This document shows positions 42,401 through 56,779 of a DNA stretch of 64,000 bases, in pieces. Made by a program: the position numbers and the translations under genes. The notes under the pieces were generated by a model that saw nothing but the letters and a program-made list of their open reading frames with translations, ran no database searches and was not told the DNA's origin. Position 1 is the first letter of the stretch. Every line of letters begins with the position of its first letter. Source of the DNA: Lunularia cruciata (taxonomy: Eukaryota > Streptophyta > Marchantiopsida > Lunulariales > Lunulariaceae); assembly GCA_948567375.1 (NCBI GenBank), contig OX419758.1, forward strand, positions 43,715,001-43,779,000, read 5' to 3'.

Positions 42401-45400
42401 TGCGAAGTTACGGTAAGAAATTTCTCGAACCATGGGAATTACAGTTTACTAAATTCCTGGGAGGTTACCTATCCAGGTTTAAACTAGACGGGTTGTTCAT
42501 TCGTTCCCGTTATTGTGTAACGCTTCTCTAGATTTGCTTCAAGAGCTTGTCCTTCATGTCAGGGTAAATAATTGGGATGGAACCATCTCAACAGTGCTCT
42601 AAATAATCCAACATTTACCCGCATGATTGACAATTCTTTGTAATCCCTCGGTCAGCTGAGAGGACCCCTCCACGTTCCCTACTTCCGTTTTAGTCTTTAT
42701 TTAGGCCCTACTGCTTCATCCTAATGAGAATTAATTACTGTGCCTTGGCACTTGTGATGCCGATTCCTTGTGCTTATGGTGGACTTTTAATATAAATAAT
42801 AATGGGAGCTATTAAGATACTGTTACTTATGTTCGAGATTATTTGAATCTAAGAAGTGAACTAATTTCTGAGTGACAACTTATCATTCGGAAATTCAAGT
42901 TTAAATTGTACTAGTTTACTCTCATCGAACGGAACATTTGAATCTAAAAAAGATTAACCGTAAATTTTCGTTGTTTTCTCGAAGTGTCGCGTGTTCACTC
43001 ATGGAATGTTCTGATAGCCATCTCGAGTATTGTGAGGCTTGGCTTCCCCACAAAGTTTTACATATTCGATACTGATGAAGGAATCTTTCACTCGACCTTT
43101 GTCGTCACGCAGCAATGCCTTGAAACACGGCACATGTTTAACAAGGATATATTGTGTTCTTTTTTAGTGATTGAAAGGGATGTGTATTGCTTTTGACTGA
43201 TGCAAGAGAAACTAAGGAAATCTATTTATTTAGTTACTATTACAAGCCTACTCTAGCATATTGAAGGGACAAGGGCGTTTCCATTGGTCTTACAGGTATC
43301 TATAAAGATTTCATATAACTTCTTTAAATTTCCATCAGATTTCACGGGTGGAGAGTGACCGGTAAAACTCTAAGTCATATACCAAAAATGTATTTCTGGG
43401 GTAGATTAAGAGGTGATGGACCAAAATTCCTAAAATTTGTAACTATATAGATATACATTTTAAATTTTATGTCAATGAATGATTCGTAATAATGATAAAT
43501 TTAATACATGTGAATTGATTAATGAAATTTTCAAAAAAATACAGAAGCATAAATGTAAAGATCGATTCTTCCATGAGTTCTATTTTTCTTTTTACTCACT
43601 TTATTAGTTCTTTGTTTTCTAATGTTTCTCAAACTATGTTTTGTTTATTCTAACAAATATAGATATACTTAAGAGACCTTGCAATTTTGGAAGAAATAAG
43701 TTTACCGTTAAGTACTTCAATGGATTTAGTCATGTTACATTCATTCAATAAACTAGAGTGCCAATGCAAATCTTTTCAAGTTATTCTTGTGGATTTAATC
43801 TTGAATTATTTGTATTTAATGAATTATATACAAGATAGCAAAGTGCATTCTAAACATGTGAATATGTTTAATAATCACACAGCAAAAAGAGAATAAAAAA
43901 AAGCATATACACAAATTTGACTTCATTTATGTGGAAAAGTAAAGACTCTACCATGAATTGTACTAATCAAGTAATAATACTACCTTATATAAAAGGAGAA
44001 AAATTCATTCATGTGAAATTATTCAAGACTACCATGTATAATTAAAATCGAATAATGCTAGTACTTATCTCTATGCTTGCTTGCAAGTTTAAACCACTAA
44101 CTTAAAATGACTAACTACTATAAAAAGTAAGTTAGAATGTATTGGTTTACTATTTCAAGCATACTGACTAACTATTAATAGAGAATTTTAGTTTAGTCAC
44201 GAGACTTCATAGTCAATCAAATCTAAAGTACTTTGTGACCATATACATAGAATTTTATATATCTAGAGGTGAACAAATTTTTTGCAAGTTTTGCTCAATA
44301 TTATGGCTCTATATGGATGGTGAATATATTTTAGATATGATGTATAAATAAAACACATGTCTCAGCCCTTATGTTGTATGTTTGGTTGATATGCCATATG
44401 TAATATGCATGTGTATACCTAGTCCATCTTATTATATATTATGATTGAAAATCAATATTTAGCTTAAGTTAAATATCTAAGATATGATATGTTGATACTA
44501 ACATATACAAGAAGACTTGTATTATGTCCAAATGAAACATTTAATCCATATTGCTGGATAATTTACTGTTATAGACCAATAATGTATAAATAATACCTAG
44601 CTCATATTGAAGTGGTGAATGAGTATTACTTCATGGTGTTAAGGAGTACATGACATTCTTTAACAGAATTACAATATCTTTTAATTATCATATAAGATAA
44701 AATGTAGACAATCCTCCTAAGTGAATCTAAATTTACAACCTTGTAGTTTGATACATAAACATTGAGGTCAAATTCACATCAATCTTCATCTTTACCTTTA
44801 CTAACTTTCAAATCCTGACCTTAAGGTTATTAAACCTTTTGAATTGAACTTTAAATTTAAAAATGAATCCCAAAGGTTGCAATCCTTTTGATCTAATAAA
44901 ATTGCCAACTTTGTGTCTTAAGCATTTAGTGGACTAGTTGATACCTTGGAAACCAAAGATGAATAAAGTTTTATTATTGCTACAAGATCTTGTTCACTAG
45001 TACATAGTTGATCTTCTTCTCGAAGACAAGAGATTATACAACTATTTATATACTATTTATATTTATATACAAATATGTCTTTATGTTTATGGACATTAAC
45101 AGTGTGTATATGCTAACTTGGATGCTTAGTTAGCCTTATAAATGTCATGCTTACTAAATGATTCGTTCACAAAGACAACTTAAAAATATAATTTTTGAAC
45201 CAATTGTGTCTAATCACTAACTGATACTGAAAATTAAACGTTTGAAACATTCTAATCACTAACTAATACTACAATTTTAACGTTTGAACCATTGGCAAAA
45301 GATGTTCTAGTAAGTTTCAAAGCGATGAAATTTCAACTATATGAAAAAACATCAAAATAGCGAATGAAAGTGAAAAGTGATTCAAGAATGAACAAACTTA

Positions 45401-48400
45401 ATTGCAAGTATATAACTTTCACTTGTTGGGATTATAAATTATTTGTCTTATCTAATTTTTTTTATTCTTGATGAATAAGCAAGAAGATTTTAGTGTAGAA
45501 ACTTGATAAAGGTATGTATGGTTTCGAAGGTTAATGAAAGCTCAAAATTTAAGTGGGAACTTTAGAAGACTATTGAATACAATGATAGATCATCTTTAAA
45601 TTATGAATTCAAAGAATGAAACAAAAGAAGAAGACAAAATGAAAACCAAGAAATCTTTTATAAGCTTTATCCTTGTCTGAGCCTTGAGAAAAAATATATT
45701 CCATATGGTAGAAATCTCTTACTCATATTTTGCAAGTGATTTAAGATTACATTTTCTAATTAGGCATGGAGCTCTTCAACTTAAAATTGGATGTTGTAAA
45801 GCTATGAAACTTCTTTCTGAGCTTGATGATCATACATTTAATCCCTTGCTTTATTCTCTTCATGAGACACCTAAGATGTGGCAAGTAGTTGCATGTGCAA
45901 TTGCTTTACAAAAACTTATAAAGGAGCAAACTCCTAAGTAGGTCTTTAAACTTATATATACTCAATAACAAGTCATTCTTTAAATCAAAACAACAAGAAA
46001 TGATGGTGCAAATTTGGAGCACTACCTTGACCCAATCCATAGTAGATGTGTCAAATGCAATACGAAGCTTTTCTACCCATCCAACCTCTCACCTTCTTGA
46101 GAAACAAGAAGATTCTTTTCTTATACAAAACATACATAGTAGAAATTATATAGTAAGACCATCATTTTTCTAAGCCTTAGCATGTAGGGACAGATATACT
46201 AAGAGTTTAAATCCCGAGAATCCTTATTATTACCAACTTATTCATACAAGGTAGCATGGGCTTAAAATGCTCAAGTATTGGTGAATTTTATGGGAACACA
46301 TAAAGAACCACAAATAAAGGAGGTAGTTCCACTAACTTCCATTAAACACCCAATTGAAGACAAAGTTTTAAGAGCAAAGATAAGCCAAAGATCCAAATAT
46401 TTACTCCATAATGAGAAGCCTATCCTTTATGTATGAAGGTCAAAGGAGGCAAATGAATAAGAGAACAAGCAACTTCTTGTTTACTATGCTTAGTCATTCA
46501 TTTGATAAGGACAAAGAAAGGCAAAGAAAGGCACGGAGAAGATAACAAAGTCACCAAAATCACAGGCCATTTGAGTAAAATTGGAAAGGCAAAAGAAGTT
46601 AAGCCAACGTACAAGTTTAGAGAGGACAATGGATAATGATTTTGTAATGCATAAGGATAAATAGTGAAATAATTGAATAAAGAGAGGACAAGAAGATTTG
46701 CCAAAAGTTGGACCTCCCAAAGAAATAACAAAATTCAAAGCAAAGCTTAAAAAGGTGTTATGCCTCCAACTTCTTCATTTCCAAAAACTTAAAGGTCCTA
46801 AAACAAGCGTTTAACTCTATATTTACCATCTTTAGCTTTAACAGATGTACCATCAGCAAAAGAGGAAGTACTCGATATTAACTAGGGGAATTGTCCTTTT
46901 TAAGAAATAAAACACTTGCAGTGGATTCCACTCTTTTTAAGTTGATATTGGAGAAAAATTCGCTAAGAGGACAATCACCTTGTATTTATCCCTCGAATAT
47001 TCATGGGATATAAACAAAAGAAGGATATATTTACATGAAAGACATAATTCCAAAATATAGACTATAACTTGTGCTACTTGTTGTGTACAGATATTTACTC
47101 TACATGGTAGCGCATTTGAGACTGAACTTAAGTATAAGGAAGCAAACATAGGATTGTATAAATATATCAACTCTACTTGGTAGAACATTTTGCAATTGGA
47201 CTTAAACGTATAAGGAAGCTTATGGATATTGTCCGTAAATCCAAGTACCTCACTGCATTTTTAAAGACAGTTTTTGAACTTCTTCAATATTTTTATCGGA
47301 TGTTTTTGGGTACACTTAACCTATATTGAATCAGCGTTTGATAAAGTTAGAAGTAAAAGAGAGATACCATTACCTTGTGCTTCAGGACGTCGATCCTAAA
47401 TACATGGTTAAAGATCTTGATTGAGCGAGTGAAGATTAAAAAATACTTCTTGATTTGGTCAATAAGATGAACCAAATCAATAGCATACATAAAACACTAT
47501 TTTGAAATGGGAGATACGAAGGTCTTTGAGCAAAAACATCTTGTTAGGTAAGTTTTTTAGACTTCTTTTGTATGGAGATTACACTTCTTTTGATCTACCT
47601 TGAAAGACTTGCAATACAGATACTTGAGTAATTTAAACTTTAGAAGTATATATAATTAGGTGTAGATATGAAAGGAATCCTATTACCTTTGCTAGTTTTA
47701 GGTATAATGCATTTTTATATAGAGTTTATTTCCAATAGTCCAATTAATTATAAGTTCTTTTATATGGACATATTTAGAGACAAGAATGGATTATTCTTGT
47801 ATTTAAATATGTTATGAGTTCATGCATTGAAAATGTAATGCTATGATTTCAGGTAAATCATAGCTTTGTTTCACTTTATGTCTTTCAAATAGTACTTAAA
47901 ATCATGAAGCATATAAACTAGAACCTTAGCCTTGAATATGAAGATTGAATTTTAGACTACATATCATCTTTTGTAAAGCTCAAAAATCTTTTAGTCCTCA
48001 TATTGATAATAATATTTATATTCATATTTGACTGGATTGAAGTAGATTTAGATCTCAATGTAGTGCACAACTAGCTTTATCAGAACAAGTGATAGGTGAT
48101 AAATTTTAAGTTTGACCTACTTTGCTTTTTTTAATGTTTAAGTGATTCAACAAAGTCTTTTTACGGAGCAAAAGTACTATAATGATAAACTCTTCTAGAA
48201 AGAGTGGATCTAAAACACTAATAGATTATAGAATATGATATATTAGATATATATAATAGATAGTAGATGATAATATTGAAAAAATGAGTAAGAATCATAT
48301 CAACTATGTATACAAGGTGTATCTTGAGTTTATCCTATCCCATATTCTTCACAATTTCATGATAAATATCTATGTGTTTATTTTGACAAGTAGAGTGTAT

Positions 48401-49067
48401 CTTAATTTGGGTGAGTGAATGTACTTCTTGGGATGTACTACACAACTCTTCAACCATTTCATCAAATTCCAATTTAATCTAAGTAAATTCTTATAATATT
48501 TGTCAAATTGACATATGAAACAAACAAAATTATTGAAATAATAAGAGCATACCTAAATTTCAATGCAATGATTCTTCACATATCACAATGAAAATTGCTA
48601 ATATAATTATAAAAATTCAAAATAATTTAACTTATTATAAGGAATAATTTAGAATACATTTGCGGTAATTGAAGCATTCAAAGTTAGTTAAAGATTGGAT
48701 GTTTTAAGAGTCAATCATGTGTGCTAAATATTTTCTTGATTATTTATTGCGTTAAGTTGGGTAAACTTGGACTTTGGTTGCATGTAGCACAAGGTTTGGT
48801 AAATGTTAGAAAAGTATTGTGAAAATGTTTTATGAATACAATAACTTTTTTAGTGTGTACCACAAACTTTGAGTAAGTCTTCTTGAATTTGCTTAGTTCT
48901 CGTTGGGCATATGTGGTATTTGTTAGGCTTCTACAAAAAACCTAAGTGTTTGCATAGAACCCTAATGTATACTTGTCTCATCCAGACAAACCTTTGATAA
49001 ACCTCTAAAAAACCTAAACCTAAAGATTGTCAAACTAAAATTACAACATATTCTTAAATTTGAAGCA
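42401..49067. other. AT-rich intergenic DNA, no gene recognised
   Basis: Composition falls to strongly AT-rich past about 42750. Short frames (for example 42984-43196, 43687-43896, 45684-45941) have no recognised domain. The 85-residue frame at 45684-45941 has balanced codons for its size but nothing supports a gene call. No LTR of the main family was found here. Confidence 0.55.
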
Positions 49068-49689
49068 CTTTATTTAATCTTCTAAGGATATGAGACCTTA
49101 AGAAAAACACACAAGAAGAAACAAAAAGCTTCACACTCAATATTATGATGCCCAAAGGAGCACCTTGATTTTATTATATAGCAAAGAGTGCTCCCCAAAG
49201 GAAACTTCATCCTTGGATCATAGACATGGATAGGTGGCATGTCAACAAGCTCTACAATAGATAGTTGATATGTCATTTTTGATCCTATCTAGTTGGTCAA
49301 ACAATCTTTGACCAAAGGGAATCTTTATGAAATCTTCTTGTAGGAATCTCACAATTACATAGGTGAGGTATCGTTGGAAAGCTCTCGATGAGACAAACAA
49401 GGAGGGAGGGAAGGCCAACCTTTTCTTCCTTGAGAGAGGGAGGGAGGGAGGGAGGGAAGAGGTAGGGAAGGGGAGGAAAGGGGCTGCACATTTGTGAGGC
49501 ACAATTCATCTATTTAGGCATCCAAAATTGACTTAGAAGTTTTCAGGTTGTTTTTGGCTCCTAACCTATTAGTAGAAGTACTCTTTTGGTGACACTTCTA
49601 CCTAGCACATCATATAGAATATCCTTCCAATGGTAGTAAGCTAGTTTTCACCTCTTGTTAATATATCTAGCTATTGGTATTACACTTTA
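49068..49689 (-). mobile_element. Solo LTR D with target duplication CTTTA
   Basis: The LTR spans 49073-49684 on the - strand and is flanked by CTTTA at 49068-49072 and CTTTA at 49685-49689. It matches LTRs A-C but has only one copy of the left-end unit (about 612 bp against about 740-780). No internal sequence adjoins it, so it is a solo LTR. Confidence 0.92.
49438..49456 (+). other. G-quadruplex motif in LTR D
   Basis: Five GGG runs are separated by single A bases, the tightest kind of G4 motif. It lies on the + strand, opposite to the LTR sense, in the part before the LTR's GTGCA block. The other LTR copies have shorter versions. Confidence 0.8.
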
Positions 49690-50308
49690 CCATATTCTCT
49701 ATTATTTTTGCGTATTTTTAGATTTGAAAATGTTTATATTTACTTCACACAATTTTCCTATTTTCCTATTTGAATCTTATATAAAGTTTTTCCAAAACTT
49801 AAGAAAAATATAATAAAGGAGAGTGAGATGATTGGATTTACATTGTCTCCAATATTATTAAAAGAGCTATTTTTCTCTATAAGAAGTATAGTAAAGAATG
49901 TTCCATAAAGATACATTTAGTTAGAGATTGGTTCCTTAAGAATTATCTTAATATAAGATATCTAGCATAACAGTTTATTCAACTTTTCTCTATAAATTGA
50001 GTGATTTTTATAAGCATTTTTTATAAGGTGGATGAAGGTGATATATATATATATATATATATAAAGTGAAGTTTAAGATGGAAAAAGGTAATACTTGGAT
50101 TTATAATTCTACAAGCTGGTAAGAAAGATCATGCTAGAGATATAGCATGTTTGTTAATGTATTACATGAGTTATATTTCTTCAATTGTTATTGACATAAC
50201 CAAATGTGAGATGGCTCACTAAGTTATATTTCTTCAATTGTAAGACTGTTCATTGAGATAGTTGATGGGATGTATCCCACTCAAGGTTTTTCTATTTTAT
50301 AAAGATGT
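49690..50308. other. AT-rich spacer with (AT)n run
   Basis: A pure AT dinucleotide run lies at 50041-50063. A phrase, AAGTTATATTTCTTCAATTG or a near copy, occurs twice near 50167 and 50221. No gene. Confidence 0.7.
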
Positions 50309-50961
50309 GTATTTATAATACTTTGAGGATAGAAGAATTCTCCAAGAGAGATACAAGAGAGAAAACACAAGCTTCACATTCAATACTCCAATGTCCCAAA
50401 AGAGCACATTCTCTTTACTACATAATAAAGAGGATTCCCTCAAAAGAAACTCCATCCTTTGATCAAGTATATGGATTAGTGACATGTCAGCAAGCTACAC
50501 CTCTAGATTAGTTGCTTGGATGGATGACATGTTGGTCCTTGTCTTGTCTAGTTGGTCAAATAGGGTTTATCGGAGAGAATTGTTAGGTAATCTTCTTATA
50601 GGAAGCTCAAAATTGCATGGGTGAAGTACCCTTGGAAAACTCTTAATGAGACAAAGAATCACATGGATGAGGTATCATTTGAAAGCTCTCAATGAGATGA
50701 ATAGTGGGGGAAATTCAAGTCTTCTTTCCACACAAGGTAGGAATCTTCTCTTTTTGTTGGCTTACTTCATCCATTTAGGCTTCCAAAATAGGCTCAAAAT
50801 TTTAGGCTTTTTTTAACTTCTACCTTATTAGTAGAAGTACCCTTTTGGCAACACCTCTATTTGTTCTACCTAACACATCATACATAACATCCTTCTAGAT
50901 ATGACCAAACCAATTTTCACCTTTAGATAATATATCTAGCTATTGATATATATACAATATT
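50309..50961 (-). mobile_element. Solo LTR E with imperfect target duplication
   Basis: The LTR spans about 50314-50956 on the - strand, flanked by GTATT and ATATT (one change). It has a single left-end unit like LTR D. Both termini are decayed (TATAATAC, TATATACA), so it is older than LTR C. Confidence 0.82.
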
Positions 50962-51989
50962 GCAAAGGAGAAGTGAATGTGGTGCACACATTTTCATAAA
51001 ATTCATCATTTTTGTCCAACCATTATTTTTTGTAAGGATATCATAGAATAAATTTTTATTTGGGAAAAGGATACTTCGTAGTAAAAATTAATTTGTGAGT
51101 TATGTTGAATAGGTAAAAGTCCAAATGGAAGGAAAACAAAGCCAAGGGCATTTGGAGGGAAGAATACTAAAGAAAATAAACCCCAAAGGGTTTAAAGAGG
51201 CAAAAAAACGCAAGCATGAGTACCAAAAGACCATACACAAATTTGAATGCATTGTTACCAAGATAAAGTTTTGTTGCAAAAGATTTTTTACATTCAATAA
51301 GACTATTTTTCATTTGGCAATTGATTTGCATGTATGTGAGAATGACCACTCAAGGAATGTTTTGCATGTGATGAGAAAACCTTCTTTGTTATGTTTACAT
51401 ACATCACTATGCAACATACATCATTGTCAATATCATACACTATAGAAGCACAACTCATACAAATTCATGCATAAATTTTAAAATATTGTAATCAAATAAA
51501 TTTAAACTCAACTCAAATAAAAAATAAATCTTCAACTCCATGATCTGCCAACAACAAGCTATGATTACAATCAAGTCAAACTTGCTCTAGTCAAGAGATT
51601 GCAGGTGATGCTTGCCGGTCTGTATCCATCATAACTAAGAGCTCAAAGGCTCAACACAAGAGAAGTGAGCTCTTTAGAGCTACATTCTAAAGTTATTATC
51701 CCTACTTGACTTAGATCTCTAGCCTTAATGACACCATTGATAGTGCAAAAGGTGCAAGTGATGATGGCCCCATGGTGTGATCAAAGCTCTAACAGAAATC
51801 TAGCCTATTGCTAAGTAGTCTTTGGGCAATTTCTTATATATTTTTGACCGCCAAGCACTCCAATGTCAAAGCAAACTAGCTTTTGTGCTACAAATGTGGT
51901 GACAAATTGCAAGCCAAGATGAAGAAGTGATAGACATTTAGGGTGAGTAAGAGAATTCTAAGGTTTGGATTGTGACCATGCATTTGTAG
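50962..51989. other. AT-rich intergenic DNA
   Basis: A Lys-rich frame at 51125-51445 and others have no recognised domain. Nothing else is supported. Confidence 0.5.
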
Positions 51990-52382
51990 ATGGTCAAGTA
52001 TCATAAGGAGGTTGCTAACAAAGTGGAACATTTGGTTAAAGAGTTGAAGAGTGAGGAGGAGGAGGAAGAGAATGAGGCAGATTGAGTTCAAATGCAAGAA
52101 GAACTGCAAGAGGAAATAAAGACAAAGACCCAAATCTTGGATCAAGAGAATAGGAGGTTGATCTAACAATTGGAAGAAGATATGGATCACTTTGTATGTA
52201 TATTAAAGGAGAAACTGCAATTGAGAGTGCTGAAGGTAAAGATTCATGAGCTCAAGTTGCAAGATCATAAATTAGAAGGGAAGACTTATAAGGAAGAGAA
52301 GATAGACTTGTTGGATATTTGGCCTAGAGAGCATTCAAACACAAAATTCAAAAGACCTATAATACTTACTTTATGGAGATAG
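51990..52382 (+). pseudogene. Broken coiled-coil reading frame
   Basis: One frame from ATG at 51990 reads KYHKEVANKVEHLVKELKSE, a Glu run, a stop, QMQEELQEEIKTKTQILDQE, a second stop, and then an open part at 52170-52382 (DHFVCILKEKLQLRVLKVKI). The heptad-like charge pattern runs across both stops, so this was probably a longer coiled-coil coding sequence. The parent protein is not recognised; a retroelement gag or a host gene fragment are both possible. Confidence 0.45.
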
Positions 52383-55300
52383 CCAAATATAAGGAGAAAA
52401 TTGACCTCCTATTTAAGCATTCTAGAGGCAAAGGTAAATATTTTCAACATGAAATTTAGGCCAAAGTCATTTCACTAAACAATTTCTATGTAGTTGTAGG
52501 AAACTTGGATTGTAAATTTATCCAAAGACCTTTGTAGTTGTAAATATATCAAGAGAAAGGCGTCATTAGTAATTTAGAACTTTGTTATTATGTAAGTCTT
52601 TGTAATTATAAGTCCAAAGTGTTATAAATTCAATATGACTTTGGGGAAGACTTGTTACCTTCTTTGACATGTGTATGATGCCTCATTTACCTTTACTGTG
52701 ATAAGTAAAAGATAGTATTAAAATTTTAGTGTTTAATGAAGGTAGTGACCAAGGATTTTTGGATAATCCACTTAGTCTCTAGATCCTTTAAGGTTTAAGT
52801 ATGAATGTATTTAAAGCTTCTACACAGTGTCTTTTGTGTTCAGTTTCCATTGCCATCAAAGTTCAATAAATAGGATTCTTAGTTCTTTGCAAACCTTTTT
52901 TCTTCCATTTCAAGTGTTGGTTAATGCCTATGTTCAGGAGTGGCAAATAATTGCATATTATTATTACAAGAGTAAGAATGTAGAGATGGACATTTGTACT
53001 TGATCAAGTATATGATTTTTGAAAGATTGAACCAATGTATTGAGGAGTCAAGGTTGATGTGGATAACAAGGAGTAACACAAATCGAAAGGCAAAGGTAAA
53101 GGCCAAAGTAAAGATACATTTGGAGTTGTGCTTTCATTAGAGGATAGTACACATTTTAATAATCAAAGTCTTTGGAGTGAAAGAGCACTAAGAGTGAAGT
53201 GAGCTATCATCTTCATGAGAAAATTTGAACCTATTTTTAGTGAGTGTAGAGTTGTGCCTACATGGAAGGGTGGTATTCATCTTCATAGTCAAAGTCTTTG
53301 GAATGAAAAAGCACTTAGAGTGAATTGAGCCATCAACTTCATGAGTAAACTAGAATCTACTTGTAGTGAGTTTGATATTTTTTTCCCTTTTTTATAGTGC
53401 ACCACATAGGATGACACTATCCTCTTTGAGAAATAGTTCCTACCCAAGTAGTTTAATAGGAAATAATAATAAAACTACAACTTTGTGAAAGTTCCATTCA
53501 CTTGTAGTCGTTTTTTACCCATATCCTAAAAGGAATGACCAATTCTTACATATTTACTAGCATTTGGCTAAGATTGGATTGCCAAAGTGAGATATGAGAA
53601 TTTAGTCCACAAGGACTAAGAAGATAAAGATGAGAATGATTGAACAAGTTCTATCTCAAATAATCTATGCCAAAACACTTTATTGATATCTATAAGAACT
53701 TTAAACATGATCCCTCGTGCAATGTTCTTAACAACTAAATTCTATTAATGATTTTTGGATAAAGAAAGCTAAAAAAGGTTATAACTTTGCAAAAAAGTCT
53801 TGCTTATGAGAACACAACTTGCATTGAGATAGAGTCTAGTGATTAAATTTTCTTCATTGCTATGATAAAACACTAGAAAATGCAATCTTACTTTCTTTTA
53901 TTGATAATATTTTCAAAAGGAAACATTATTTATCTTATTTTTATGTAAATAGTTAGAAGATATACGTAAGAAAATAATATAGTTATGGTTTAAAATCCTT
54001 TTTAAAATCTTTATATTTTAGCAACAAAGATGTTTAAGATATTCAGTTTATTCAACTATATCTGAAATTTGGATGTACTATAATTACTTAAAGGATCATT
54101 TTATACTAGTAGTATTATTAGTTTCTACAAAAAATATGGTCCATTATTCTCTTAATTAACATCTATCTCTAACAACCATGAAATTAGCATGCTCAATTCT
54201 CTTACATGTAAAACGTTTTAAATTGAGATAAACTAGTCTTACTCTATATCACAACCTAGCACATTATCTCAAAACATATCAATTTTTTTACAATACTAAT
54301 TAATTCTTTATAACCAAGCTTGGTTTTATTTGGTGTGATTCTAATCATATTGATAGATATAGAAGTTCTATCTAGGAGTACAATACTTTAGTCAACACAA
54401 AGAAATACTCTTAACATTTTTTTGCCATAAACCTACTAGATAGGTTAAGTAATATGATATTTATATGTCAATAATTGATTTATGTATATGATAGTGGGAT
54501 TTTGAGGTATGCAATGGTACAAGGGAGCAATTTCTAATGCTAAAATCACAAGCATAGAACATGATAGAACACTTTTAAACTAAGTTGAAGATGAAAGTAG
54601 TTTTTGCTTGTTTCCAGGATTTTTTTTAGCTCTATACTTCCTAAATAGCTAATTTTTTAGCTTTACAAATTACCATACTTTAGATTCTATCCATTTCCAA
54701 CATGTTAAAATAGTTTTGGAATATGCTATCTTGGTTTCTTGTTAAATATGGCACAAACTTATCATAGTCCTAATGTGAATCTTACACCCAAAATTATGTG
54801 CTTTTGAAGAAACATAAATAAAGTATTAGAAACCAAAATCTCAATTGTTCATATGAAGAGATAAGGACAAGGTGGATAGAATATAATTAGAAGGTGTCAT
54901 AGGTAATCGTGCTTATTGATTGAATTTTGTTTTGGTAGATAGCATATCAACCCTCGGGGTAGGCAAAACTAAAGAAAGAAAGTTTATATAGTTTTGGAGA
55001 GGCAATAATACAATTAAGGAAGAAGAACATGCAATTCTTATGGTTTAAGTATATATTGAATAGCACTATATAAGGTAGAATATTTGAGATTATAATACAT
55101 TGATATAGTTTTGATTATAAAATGTACAAGGTGTAAATTGGTTTTTTTTCTATGTACTTGCTTTCACAACTACTTGTTTCTAAAGATAAAAAGCAAAGGT
55201 CAAAATATGCTTGTAAGCATATACATTGACTTTGTTACATGTTTTTGGTATAGGGATAGACAATATAACATATGTTTATCAACTTTCTATATCTAAGGCA

Positions 55301-56779
55301 AATTTTTAAAAGCTTTATGGTTATGTAATACACTTGTTGAAAAGAGAATGAATTTAATGCTAAATTAAAGTGCAAGTTGTTGTATAGAGGAGATAGGATT
55401 ATAGTCAACAAGCTATTTTGTCTTATAATAATAGTTAATATCAAATAAAAAGGCAAACTTGGATGAATGAAGACTGTTGGAGATGAAAAATTAAACACTC
55501 CTAAAATTTTCCATTACCTTTCCATAGCAAAGGTCAGAAGTAGCTATAATCTTGTTAGATATCTGGTTACATATAGTCTAGATTGTACACCCATATACAC
55601 GTTCTTAACTGCAAATCAAGTAATCAAGCAATAAATGGTTAATCTTGTCAGCAATATCATGGGGATGTCAATAATCTCATTGGGCTGATTGCCATGGTTA
55701 TTAGGACCAACATACTTAATGTAGCAAGTCAATATTTACTAACATTTGTAAAAAACATACAAGTTACTACCAATATATCAAAATTGCAATCCTTAAATAA
55801 ATCAATAAATCTTTTAGTGGAATTACTAAGAGTACTCAAAATACACCTTTGTTTCCCTATCTTCTTGTAACCTTGCCATTCCCTTGATTTTGTATCAAGA
55901 CATGAACATTTGTAATTCTAGTTTTTGATCTCATACATGAACTCTTACTCGCCTCACATGGCTCTAATGGGCTTCACATGGATCTCTCAGGCTCCAACAG
56001 TCCACTAAAAGACAAAGTCTGGCAGCCATAATTCTGATGGAGTTTTGATGAAGCTCATATACCTGTCAGTCAGCCTGACGTGCAAACCCTCCACCGGACT
56101 CTATATGTTAGGCACCTCTCGTTCCATCTGAGTCCCTTTGAATGGGAAATTTTCTAGGTTGATGGGTTAGGTGATACAACATGCAATAGAATTATCAAAA
56201 CTCCCATTCTATGACATTTTTTAGTTTTCTTTAAGCAAGCCTTTCAATTTTCATAAGTGAGAACAAGCCTTTTGACTCTCCAAGCAAATATATGTGCAAT
56301 CTTATTTTTGACATTTGAGATTGAACACATAGGTATTGTGCCTTAAGTTTTCCACTTTTGGACCTTAAGTACTATTTTATAGTTTTAACTAAGAGTTATT
56401 TAGTGTTTTTCATGGGTGACTTAGAAATGAAGACAATAAACTAACATCATAGAGGCATTTTAGGACTGAAATTTCTTTGTCAAACTAAACTTCTTGGTGT
56501 ATGTTTTTGAACTTTGTGCAAAAGAATGGAATGAGAGCTTGCACAAAATGAGAATGCCTTGAGAGCACTTCCACATATGGAACCAAAATGCTTTGGTGAG
56601 AGATATGTAGGTTCCATCCAAGAAGAAGTTTGGTGCAAAAAAAAAATCAACGGATGTTCTTGTGATAAGTATGATTCTAAATATTTCATTATGTAGATTG
56701 AGATACTACTCCAAAATAATATTATGTAGATTTTTTTCTCTTGTTGTAAATTGTGTTAACATGTGTGTCCATTCCAAAG
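52383..56779. other. AT-rich intergenic DNA, no gene recognised
   Basis: A diverged direct repeat lies at about 53160-53240 and 53285-53365 (TCAAAGTCTTTGGA.TGAAA, then AGAGTGAA.TGAGC and ATC..CTTCATGAG). Open frames such as 55111-55296 and 55235-55498 are AT-rich and without domains. Confidence 0.5.
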
